IMG/VR virus record: IMGVR_UViG_3300031784_000165 | Span: 1 to 27,647 of that record | Length of the DNA stretch: 27,647 nt | From: a virus | Strand: one strand, 5' to 3' | Shown: positions 21,248-27,647 of the stretch, piece after piece | How positions within the stretch are numbered: the first letter of the stretch is position 1 | Layout of the letters: each line of letters opens with the position of its first letter | Notes under the pieces: model-generated | Told to the model about the DNA's origin: nothing | Databases searched by the model: none | Seen by the model: only the letters and a program-made list of their open reading frames with translations | Position numbers and translations under genes: made by a program

Positions 21248-22264
21248 ATGGAAAATTCAAAATCATCATTATTTGTTGAACGCGTAGAGTATAAACCCTT
21301 TGAATATCCAATGTACTATACTGAAGGATGGCTTCCAGTAATGCAAGCTCATTGGTTACATACTGAAATTTCAATGCAAGGCGATCTTAAAGATTGGAAT
21401 GAAAACTTAACACCATCTGAAAAGAATCTTGTTGGTAATATATTATTAGGATTTGCACAAACTGAATGTGCAGTTTCAGATTATTGGACTGGCATGGTTA
21501 CTAAATGGTTTCCAAAACATGAGATTAGACAAATGGCGATGGCTTTTGGTTCGAATGAAACAGTACATGCTGTTGCTTACTCATATTTAAATGAAACTTT
21601 AGGATTAGAAGATTTTGCTGCATTTCTTAAAGAACCATCAATTTCTCAAAAGTTTGAATTCTTATTAGAAACTAGTAATGATTATAATCATTTAGATTTA
21701 CAACACGATTCTTCTGCTAGAAAGGAAGTAGCCAGATCACTTGCGATCTTCTCTGCTTTTGCTGAAGGCGTTTCACTATATTCATCATTTGCAGTTTTAT
21801 ATTCATTCCAGATGCGCAACCTACTTAAAGGTATTGGTCAGCAAATGAAATGGTCAGTTAGAGATGAATCATTACACTCAAAAATGGGTTGTCAGTTATT
21901 TCGACACATGTGCGAAGAATATCCTGAACTAAAAGGTGCAGTTCAATCTCAAGTAGAAGAAGCTGCAAAATTAATGGTTGAAATGGAATTCCAATTCATT
22001 GATAAAATGTTTGAAATGGGAGACCTTGAAAACATGCAAGCAGCAGACCTTAAAGAATTTATTAAGAAAAGGGCAAACGAAAAACTTAATGAATTAGGAT
22101 ATGAAAGCATTTTCCATTATAGCGAAGCAATGGCTAGTCAATTAGATTGGTTCTATCACTTAACTGGAGGGCATACACACACTGACTTTTTTGCAATTCG
22201 ACCAACTGACTACTCAAAGGCAGGAGAAGATGAGAATTGGGACGCGGATGACATGTTTTCATAA
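21248..22264 (+). CDS. nrdB: class I ribonucleotide reductase small (radical) subunit
   Basis: The 338-residue ferritin-like protein has the metal-ligand set in the right order and spacing: E73 (QTECAVSDYW), E104 and H107 (NETVHAVAY), E173 (FAEGVSL) and E207/H210 (RDESLH). The radical Tyr is present at Y111, four residues after H107 as in the E. coli enzyme. At the first ligand position, 31 residues before E104, there is Glu where E. coli has Asp. Together with NrdA it reduces ribonucleotides to deoxyribonucleotides. It carries no ATP-cone domain. It is followed after 30 nt by nrdA and ends in DADDMFS. The two genes lie between the halves of the polymerase gene. Confidence 0.94.
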   Translation: MENSKSSLFVERVEYKPFEYPMYYTEGWLPVMQAHWLHTEISMQGDLKDWNENLTPSEKNLVGNILLGFAQTECAVSDYWTGMVTKWFPKHEIRQMAMAFGSNETVHAVAYSYLNETLGLEDFAAFLKEPSISQKFEFLLETSNDYNHLDLQHDSSARKEVARSLAIFSAFAEGVSLYSSFAVLYSFQMRNLLKGIGQQMKWSVRDESLHSKMGCQLFRHMCEEYPELKGAVQSQVEEAAKLMVEMEFQFIDKMFEMGDLENMQAADLKEFIKKRANEKLNELGYESIFHYSEAMASQLDWFYHLTGGHTHTDFFAIRPTDYSKAGEDENWDADDMFS

Positions 22265-22294
22265 GAATAAATAAACAATACAATTATATTTTAC

Positions 22295-24109
22295 ATGGAT
22301 CAAATTAATCACGGAGAACAACTGAACTGGGAACTAGGAGTAGATTTCCCAGTTTGGGGTAATACAGAAATTTATGTTAAAACAATATCAAAAGGATATT
22401 TGTTAAAGGGTGAAACACCTAAAGATGCTTATTGGAGAGTTTCAACTAGCGTTGCAAAAAGATTAGGAAAGCCAGAATTGGCAAGCAAATTCTTCGATTA
22501 TATTTGGAAAGGTTGGTTAAACTTAGCTACTCCAGTTTTATCAAATACTGGTACAGAAAGAGGATTGCCAATTTCATGTTTTGGAATTGATGTAGCCGAC
22601 TCAATTCAAGATATTGGTTCTAAGAATTTAGAGATGATGCTACTTGCAAAACATGGAGGTGGAGTTGGAATTGGAGTAAATCAAATTCGTCCAGCAGGTT
22701 CTAGCATTTCTCAAAATGGTACATCAGATGGAGTAGTTCCATTTATTAAGATTTATGATTCTACTATTTTAGCAACCAACCAAGGGTCTGTTAGAAGAGG
22801 AGCAGCATCAGTTAACATCGATATTGAACATGGTGATTTTTGGGAATGGTTAGAAATTAGAGAACCAAAGGGAGATGTTAATCGTCAATCCTTAAATATG
22901 CACCAATGTGCTGTGGTTTCTGATAGTTTTATGGCTAAATTAGAAGCTGGAGACAAAGAGTCAAGAAAACGCTGGGCTGCGGTTCTTAGAAAACGTAAAG
23001 CAACTGGAGAGCCATATATTATGTACAAAGGAAATGTTAATAGAGCAAACCCTGAAGCATACAAACAAAATGGTTTAAAAGTTTATATGACCAACATTTG
23101 TTCAGAAATTACTTTACACACTGATGAGAATCACTCATTTGTTTGTTGTTTAAGCTCATTAAACCTTGCAAAATATGATGAATGGAAAGATACTGATTTA
23201 GTATATACGTCAACATATTTTCTAGATGGTGTTCTTTCTGAATTTATTAGTCGAGCAAAATACATGAGAGGATTTGAAAACTCAGTTCGTTCAGCTGAAA
23301 AAGGTAGAGCATTAGGACTTGGAGTTTTAGGATGGCACACTTATCTACAAGACAGAAATATTCCATTTGATTCGCTTATTGCGCAATTTGAAACTCGTAA
23401 GATTTTTAGTCAAATCAAAATAGAGTCTGAAAGAGCAAGTAGAGATATGGCAACAGAATTTGGAGAACCCTTATGGTGCGTTGGAACTGGAATGAGAAAC
23501 ACACATTTACGTGCAATTGCTCCAACAGTTTCTAACTCTAAATTATCTGGTAATGTTTCGGCTGGAGTAGAACCTTGGGCAGCAAACGTATTTACCGAAC
23601 AAACAGCTAAAGGAACTTTTATTCGTAAAAATCCAACCTTAGAAAAAGCTTTATCTTTTATCAAAAAGAATAACAAAGAAACTTGGGATCAAATTTTAGC
23701 CGATGGCGGATCAGTTCAAGGTTTAGATTGGATGGATGAATATTTTGTTCGTGTTGGTGAAAAATTAGATGAAAAAGCAGGCCGCCCAATCCATAAAGAT
23801 AAAATGAATGAATTAGAAAATGTTCATAAAGATGAATTTATTCCAATGAAAGATGCTTATAGAACTTTCAAAGAAATTAATCAAATGGAATTAGTTAAAC
23901 AGGCTGGAGTTAGACAACAATACGTTGACCAGGCAGTTTCTTTAAACTTAGCATTTCCAAATGAAGCAGAACCTAAATTTATCAATCAAGTACATTTAGA
24001 AGCCTATAATCAAGGTATCAAAACTCTTTATTATATGAGATCAGAATCAGTACTTAGAGGAGATATTGCACAAAGAGCAATGGTTGATTGTTTAAGTTGT
24101 GATGGATAA
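22295..24109 (+). CDS. nrdA: class I ribonucleotide reductase large (catalytic) subunit without ATP-cone
   Basis: The 604-residue protein starts directly in the catalytic barrel region (NWELGVDFPVWGNTEIY); the N-terminal ATP-cone that senses dATP in E. coli NrdA is missing. Catalytic residues are visible: C95 (LPISCFG), N267-C269-E271 (TNICSEI), C284 (FVCCLSSLNL), the radical-transfer Tyr pair Y579/Y580 (TLYYMRSES) and the C-terminal redox pair C599/C602 (CLSCDG). The protein therefore appears complete and active. It pairs with NrdB, encoded just upstream. Absence of the cone in both subunits suggests reduction is not shut off by dATP. A perfect 9-bp hairpin occurs near the 5' end of the gene (22325-22354). 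A terminator and then the clamp promoter-like motif follow. Confidence 0.95.
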   Translation: MDQINHGEQLNWELGVDFPVWGNTEIYVKTISKGYLLKGETPKDAYWRVSTSVAKRLGKPELASKFFDYIWKGWLNLATPVLSNTGTERGLPISCFGIDVADSIQDIGSKNLEMMLLAKHGGGVGIGVNQIRPAGSSISQNGTSDGVVPFIKIYDSTILATNQGSVRRGAASVNIDIEHGDFWEWLEIREPKGDVNRQSLNMHQCAVVSDSFMAKLEAGDKESRKRWAAVLRKRKATGEPYIMYKGNVNRANPEAYKQNGLKVYMTNICSEITLHTDENHSFVCCLSSLNLAKYDEWKDTDLVYTSTYFLDGVLSEFISRAKYMRGFENSVRSAEKGRALGLGVLGWHTYLQDRNIPFDSLIAQFETRKIFSQIKIESERASRDMATEFGEPLWCVGTGMRNTHLRAIAPTVSNSKLSGNVSAGVEPWAANVFTEQTAKGTFIRKNPTLEKALSFIKKNNKETWDQILADGGSVQGLDWMDEYFVRVGEKLDEKAGRPIHKDKMNELENVHKDEFIPMKDAYRTFKEINQMELVKQAGVRQQYVDQAVSLNLAFPNEAEPKFINQVHLEAYNQGIKTLYYMRSESVLRGDIAQRAMVDCLSCDG

Positions 24110-24169
24110 ATAATTTTTAAGGTGTGGTTTGAAGACCACTCTTAGGACCGGGACTAGTTCACGGATACT

Positions 24170-24200
24170 GGGCAGGAATTCGCTACTCCTGCCCTTTTTT
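24170..24200 (+). terminator. intrinsic terminator after nrdA
   Basis: GGGCAGGA (24170-24177) pairs perfectly with TCCTGCCC (24187-24194) over a 9-nt loop and is followed by six Ts. A separate smaller hairpin, GTGGT/ACCAC, lies upstream at 24124-24139. The promoter-like motif of the clamp gene starts four bases after the T run, so a transcription-unit boundary is well supported here. Confidence 0.92.
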
Positions 24201-24204
24201 ATGT

Positions 24205-24232
24205 GAAACAAAAGGTACATTATGAATATAAT
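24205..24232 (+). promoter_or_regulatory. promoter-like motif GAAAC-N17-TATAAT
   Basis: GAAAC at 24205-24209 and TATAAT at 24227-24232, again 17 nt apart. It is the best example of the motif because it lies directly after a strong terminator and 41 nt (box start) before the clamp ATG. Confidence 0.68.
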
Positions 24233-24267
24233 TATCAATAACAAATGTTTCTAAAAGTTTAAATCAC

Positions 24268-25020
24268 ATGAAATTAAAAATTGACAAAGTAGATCAAGCC
24301 AATTTTATTGGTTTTGTAAACAGGTTGAAATTGATTGATTCGTTCATCTATTTCAAAATTAAAGGAGATAACCTCCAGGTTGTATCTTCCGCGTATCTTC
24401 CGCAGAGAGATGCTGTTAAACATAACGCATTTCCAGCAAGTGAAATTTTCACAATCACAGAGGCTACGCCAGAAAAAGAAATGAAAGTTGCATTTTTTGA
24501 TGCTTCTAAATTAATTGAAGCTTTCAAACAATTCGACTACCAAACAATTCAAGGCGAAATTGAATTTGTTGAAAATGAAGAAGATTTAGTAGCATCTAGC
24601 TTTAAAATCTTTAATGAAGATTTGGAAATTACCTTATCTTGTTCAGAGCCATCATTGGGTTACAAAGACCTTACAGATGCTCAATTACAATCTATCTTTA
24701 ATGTAGAAGGTTCTGATTTTGTATTCGAATTAAGCAATGTAGAAGCAGGACGTATTAAATCATTGTTCAATCTTGATAAAGATGAAACGTTCACAATTAC
24801 AGCTGGCGATGGCGGTGTTAAAATGAGCGGTAAATCATACAACAAATTAGTAAGTGTTGATTATGAAGGTGAAGCTGGAAGTGTTACAGTTTACAAAAAG
24901 TACTTAAATCTCTTGGATAAAGAAGATTATAAAGCTTATGTATTTGGAAACCGTGTAGTACTTCGTTCAACTGAATCTGCCACTCTATTAACTATTGCAA
25001 CTTGCCAAACCGCTGATTAA
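24268..25020 (+). CDS. 45: sliding clamp (gp45-like processivity factor)
   Basis: The 250-residue product, slightly longer than T4 gp45 (228), has two halves of alternating strands and short helices as expected for a clamp monomer. The C-terminal part, YKAYVFGNRVVLRSTESAT, matches the final sheet region of T4-type clamps, and AFFDASKLIEAFKQFD (84-99) fits the first-domain helix. The identification rests on this general pattern and on context: the gene overlaps the polymerase C-terminal half by one base (TAATG). Clamps encircle DNA and tether the polymerase; in T4 the clamp also activates late transcription. The gene has its own promoter-like motif. An 11-nt tandem repeat (24382-24403) is embedded in it. 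Confidence 0.78.
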   Translation: MKLKIDKVDQANFIGFVNRLKLIDSFIYFKIKGDNLQVVSSAYLPQRDAVKHNAFPASEIFTITEATPEKEMKVAFFDASKLIEAFKQFDYQTIQGEIEFVENEEDLVASSFKIFNEDLEITLSCSEPSLGYKDLTDAQLQSIFNVEGSDFVFELSNVEAGRIKSLFNLDKDETFTITAGDGGVKMSGKSYNKLVSVDYEGEAGSVTVYKKYLNLLDKEDYKAYVFGNRVVLRSTESATLLTIATCQTAD

Positions 25021-26216
25021 TGACAATTGAGGAACTACTAAATAAACCTGAAGATCAACTTACTAGAAACGAGTTAGAAATCTTGGCCACTCATTTTAGC
25101 AATGAGTCGGCCAAGTTTACCGCGTATGAACAAGCAGTTAAAGTAACTCTAAACTCGATCTATGGAGCCTTTGGTAACAAGTGGTTTCACTTTTTCAACA
25201 TCGATATTGCAGAATCTATTACACTACAAGGCCAAAATGCAATTTTATATTCGGCTAAAATTCTAAACAAATATTTCCAAGAATTCTTTATTAAAGATAC
25301 GGAAGTTCATAAGAAATTAAATATTAAAGTAAAAAATAATATTTATAAAGAAGCTGTAATTTATATTGATACTGATTCAAATTATGTTCAATTTGAAGAA
25401 ATGTATGATTCTATTGAATGGCTTGGTGAAAAGATGGACATCGCAACTTTTATTTTAACAATTTATGATTTACGAATTAGAGATTATATTGTTAAAGCAT
25501 TAGATAAATATGCATCTTCTAAAAACACTGAAAGCTTCTTACAGTTTGAACTTGAATCAATAGCGTATTCAGGCATTTGGATGGCTAAGAAAAAGTATAT
25601 TCAAGATATTGCATGGGAAGATAAGCTAAAAACACATGAGCGATATCCTTCTTTGAAAAAGGTAAAAGTTATCGGATTTGATTCGATTCAATCTTCAACA
25701 CCAACTTTTATTCGTAAAAAATTAACTGAAGCATTACAAATTCTTTTTACAGAAAAGCCAACAACAGAAACACTAACAAAAATTGTTAACTTTCTAAAGA
25801 AAACTAAGAAAGAATTTAAAATGGCCGACATTGACGATATTTCTTTTAATAAAAGGACTAATAACATTGAGAAATATATTGTAGATGACCATATCGAATT
25901 TCAATATGGTTCTAAATGTCCACCAAATGTAAAAGCTGCTGGATTCTATAATTATCTACTAAACAATAATCAAAAATACAAGAATAAGTATAAGTTAATT
26001 GGTAACGGTGAAAAACTTAAATTGTATCATTGTAACCATAAAAATTGTGAAATGTTTGCATATTTCCCAGGAGACCATCCTTATGAAATTGCTCCTCCAA
26101 TCGATTATGAAGTGCAATTTGAAAAAAGTATGATTGATCCGTTAAATCGAGTATTAGATTCTATCGGTCTTCAAACATTAAATCGTAACTTAATTTATTC
26201 AACATCATTATTTTAA
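25020..26216 (+). CDS. 43B: DNA polymerase family B (gp43-like), C-terminal half: motifs B and C, thumb
   Basis: The 398-residue protein supplies what the half at 19720 lacks: motif B KVTLNSIYGAFGN (41-53), motif C IYIDTDSNYV with D117 and D119, and a thumb domain to the C-terminus. About 40 residues precede motif B, partly helical (ELLNKPEDQLTRNELEILA), which would complete the fingers. It lacks motif A and the exonuclease. The start overlaps the clamp stop codon by one base, so translation is probably coupled to the clamp. The C-terminus, YSTSLF, is a short hydrophobic tail as in T4-type polymerases, where it binds the clamp. I infer that the two halves assemble in trans to form active polymerase. 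Confidence 0.93.
   Translation: MTIEELLNKPEDQLTRNELEILATHFSNESAKFTAYEQAVKVTLNSIYGAFGNKWFHFFNIDIAESITLQGQNAILYSAKILNKYFQEFFIKDTEVHKKLNIKVKNNIYKEAVIYIDTDSNYVQFEEMYDSIEWLGEKMDIATFILTIYDLRIRDYIVKALDKYASSKNTESFLQFELESIAYSGIWMAKKKYIQDIAWEDKLKTHERYPSLKKVKVIGFDSIQSSTPTFIRKKLTEALQILFTEKPTTETLTKIVNFLKKTKKEFKMADIDDISFNKRTNNIEKYIVDDHIEFQYGSKCPPNVKAAGFYNYLLNNNQKYKNKYKLIGNGEKLKLYHCNHKNCEMFAYFPGDHPYEIAPPIDYEVQFEKSMIDPLNRVLDSIGLQTLNRNLIYSTSLF
25083..25114 (+). other. long hairpin near the 5' end of polymerase C-terminal half
   Basis: TTGGCC-ACTCATT (25083-25095) pairs with AATGAGT-C-GGCCAA (25101-25114): a 13-bp stem with a single bulged C and a 5-nt loop. It lies 63 nt into the gene, just before the coding region for motif B and so close to the point where the polymerase is split. 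No T run follows, so it is not a terminator. Confidence 0.7.
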
Positions 26217-26217
26217 T

Positions 26218-26373
26218 ATGGAACATTTAACAGTAATGCAGATTTTGGAAGCAATGGTTAAAAATCAACCAAATGATATGGAACTAGGCAAGGCCGTCCG
26301 TAAATTTATATTCCAAATTGAAAATGCAAAAATAAATTCTGAAAAAGAAAACAAAAAAGAAAAAGATGCTTGA
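26218..26373 (+). CDS. small protein of unknown function (51 residues)
   Basis: A short frame begins with ATG one base after the stop of the polymerase C-terminal half and runs to TGA at 26371-26373. The product begins MEHLTVMQILEAMVKN and ends with a highly charged Lys/Glu tail (SEKENKKEKDA). I do not recognise it. It overlaps the next frame by 8 nt, and the chain of small overlaps from the clamp gene through to uvsX suggests all are in one operon. It is accepted mainly because of this tight spacing, as it is too short for strong coding evidence. Confidence 0.6.
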   Translation: MEHLTVMQILEAMVKNQPNDMELGKAVRKFIFQIENAKINSEKENKKEKDA

Positions 26374-26584
26374 TATATCACAACTAAGTCCAGAACAAAT
26401 TGAAATTATACAAAAGTATAAAGATTTGTATTCTAGAGTAGGTTCATTAAAAATTCGCATGGAAATTCTTAAACAAGAATTATCTGAAGCAATAAAAGAA
26501 ATATCTGAACTTAGAGAAAAAGAGCATGAACTCTTTGACAATCTTGAACAAAATATTACAAAAAATACAGAAAACAATGGCTAA
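26366..26584 (+). CDS. small coiled-coil protein of unknown function
   Basis: The 72-residue product is predicted to be a coiled coil: hydrophobic residues recur with heptad-like spacing in IQKYKDLYSRVGSLKIR, then ILKQELSEAIKEISELREK. No family is recognised. It overlaps the preceding small gene by 8 nt and the uvsX start by 8 nt. The position next to uvsX and the polymerase suggests an accessory role in replication or recombination, but nothing in the sequence shows this. Confidence 0.65.
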   Translation: MLDISQLSPEQIEIIQKYKDLYSRVGSLKIRMEILKQELSEAIKEISELREKEHELFDNLEQNITKNTENNG

Positions 26585-27647
26585 AAAAATAACATCATTC
26601 ACGTTTGACGATATCAACGCTGAATTATCAGAATTAAATCCGCTAGGATCCATTATGGAAACTTCAGATTTCTCTGAAGTAACTGAATGGCTAGACACAG
26701 GAAACTATCATTTAAATGCATGTGTTTCTGGTAGCCTTTTTGGTGGATGGCCGAATAACCGATCTTGTTCAGTAGCTGGTCCTTCAGGAACCGGTAAAAC
26801 ATTCTTAATGTTGAATACTGTACGAGAAGCAATCAACATGGGTTATAGCGTGATCTATTATGATTCTGAAGCTGCAGTTGATAAAGATCTAATGAAGAAA
26901 TTTAACATTGATACGACTAAAGTTAGTTATCAACCTGTTAATACGGTACAAGAGTTTAGAACTTCGGTAACTTCAATTACTAAGAAAATGCAAGAGGCTA
27001 AAAGAGGCGGAGCAGAAATTCCAAAAATTATGATTGTCTTAGATTCTGCTGGTAACTTAGCTACTCAAAAAGAAATCGAAGATGCTGCAGCCGGATCAGA
27101 TAAAGCAGATATGACTAGATCAAAGGTTCTAAAATCAATCTTCCGTATCATTATGACACCACTGGCTGACTTAAAGATTCCGTTCTTATTTACTAATCAC
27201 ACATATCAATCACAATCCTTTATACCACAGCAGATTGCGGGTGGTGGAACTGGACCTGAATATGCAGCATCAATTGTACTTATGTTAAATAAGGCACAAT
27301 TAAAAGATGGAGCAGAAAAAGTTGGTATTATCGTAACTGCTAAACCTGCTAAGAATCGTTTTGCCAAACCAACTGCAATTAAATTCCATTTAGATTTTAC
27401 TAAAGGAATGAATAAATTTGTTGGACTAGAGCAATACGCTACTTGGGACATTTGTGGAGTAACGAGAGGAATTATCGATCCTAAAACCAAAGAAAAAATT
27501 AAGAAAGATACCGCTAAGACCTGGATTTGCGAGCACTTGGACGAAGTAGTTGCAAACAAAGATTTCTTTACCGAAAAAGTATTTAATCAGCAGGTATTAG
27601 AAAGAATTGAAAAACATATCCAACCATTATTTAATTATAATACAGCC
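26577..27647 (+). CDS. uvsX: UvsX-like RecA-family recombinase, cut by window edge
   Basis: The frame begins with ATG at 26577 and is still open at the right end, so 357 residues are visible; T4 UvsX has about 390. It shows RecA-core motifs: Walker A GPSGTGKT (68-75), YYDSEAAVD (94-102, with the catalytic Glu at E98 as in the RecA DAE-type motif), and Walker B IMIVLDSAGN (151-160). Further core elements are FTNHTY and GGGTGPEYAAS, the region corresponding to DNA-binding loop 2. The protein polymerises on single-stranded DNA and drives strand exchange for recombination-dependent replication, with UvsY as mediator. Walker A is the classical form rather than the altered one in T4. An 8-bp palindromic hairpin lies at 26661-26680. 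Confidence 0.93.
   Translation, partial: MAKKITSFTFDDINAELSELNPLGSIMETSDFSEVTEWLDTGNYHLNACVSGSLFGGWPNNRSCSVAGPSGTGKTFLMLNTVREAINMGYSVIYYDSEAAVDKDLMKKFNIDTTKVSYQPVNTVQEFRTSVTSITKKMQEAKRGGAEIPKIMIVLDSAGNLATQKEIEDAAAGSDKADMTRSKVLKSIFRIIMTPLADLKIPFLFTNHTYQSQSFIPQQIAGGGTGPEYAASIVLMLNKAQLKDGAEKVGIIVTAKPAKNRFAKPTAIKFHLDFTKGMNKFVGLEQYATWDICGVTRGIIDPKTKEKIKKDTAKTWICEHLDEVVANKDFFTEKVFNQQVLERIEKHIQPLFNYNTA

Noticed and set aside
24110-24200. tRNA or riboswitch
   Set aside because: The GGACTAGTTCACGG string superficially recalls a tRNA T-arm, but no cloverleaf can be drawn, and no known riboswitch pattern was recognised. The end of the stretch is a simple terminator.
24222-24254. Ten-codon reading frame before the clamp gene
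   Set aside because: It is too short, has no similarity and overlaps the -10-like box of the promoter motif.
24382-24403. Tandem 11-nt repeat (GTATCTTCCGC twice) in the clamp gene
   Set aside because: It is real in the sequence, but a single short tandem repeat inside a coding region is easily due to chance or slippage, and nothing links it to a function.
19720-26216. Split intein or group I intron as explanation of the split polymerase
   Set aside because: Neither junction has intein-like residues or motifs, and no intron core or splice signals were recognised. The intervening segment carries three complete genes with their own terminator and promoter-like motif, so two independent proteins are more likely.

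Overview
The window is a densely packed, AT-rich stretch of a large T4-type tailed-phage genome. Every gene I accept reads on the + strand, many neighbours overlap by 1-30 nt, and a recognisable T4-like replication/recombination set is present: UvsX, UvsY, UvsW, a family-B DNA polymerase (split in two), a gp45-like sliding clamp, a TOPRIM (gp61-like) primase fragment, class I ribonucleotide reductase and a dUTPase. Start codons almost never have a Shine-Dalgarno sequence; they sit in A/T-rich tracts. That points to a Bacteroidota (flavobacterium-like) host, although this is an inference from the sequence alone.

Layout. (1) 1-2690: primase C-terminus, a small unknown gene, uvsY, uvsW. (2) 2740-13392: eight genes that look like cargo or core proteins of the phage head. 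Most carry a short tag of the form [F/Y]xxF[I/L/V]xE, very close to the capsid-targeting leader of T4 internal proteins (MKTYQEFIAE), and many sites of the T4 prohead-protease type ([I/L/V]xE before G or A). The first is a 930-residue acidic mosaic protein that looks like a polyprotein. Others are two ligase-type nucleotidyltransferases, one fused to an NMN-adenylyltransferase-like domain. (3) 13407-19236: accessory genes: DUF6378-like protein, small membrane protein, SGNH-like hydrolase, myo-inositol-1-phosphate synthase, HAD-like phosphatase, FkbM methyltransferase, a protein with features of DNA base-hypermodification enzymes, and a cyclic-phosphate-processing receiver-like protein. (4) 19253-27647: nucleotide metabolism and replication: dUTPase, N-terminal half of the polymerase, nrdB, nrdA, clamp, C-terminal half of the polymerase, two small genes, and uvsX running off the right edge.

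How it works together. Region 4 makes dNTPs and copies DNA. The two polymerase halves (exonuclease plus palm motif A; then motifs B and C plus thumb) lie 3.9 kb apart in apparently separate transcription units, and the C-terminal half overlaps the clamp gene by one base. UvsX/UvsY/UvsW supply recombination-dependent replication. Region 2 may be a set of proteins packed inside the capsid and injected with the DNA, including nucleic-acid ligase and NAD+-synthesis activities. A promoter-like motif, GAAAC-N17-TATAA, occurs with identical spacing before three genes (13764, 15456, 24268), and three strong intrinsic terminators are visible. No tRNA, CRISPR array, insertion sequence or integrase gene was seen.
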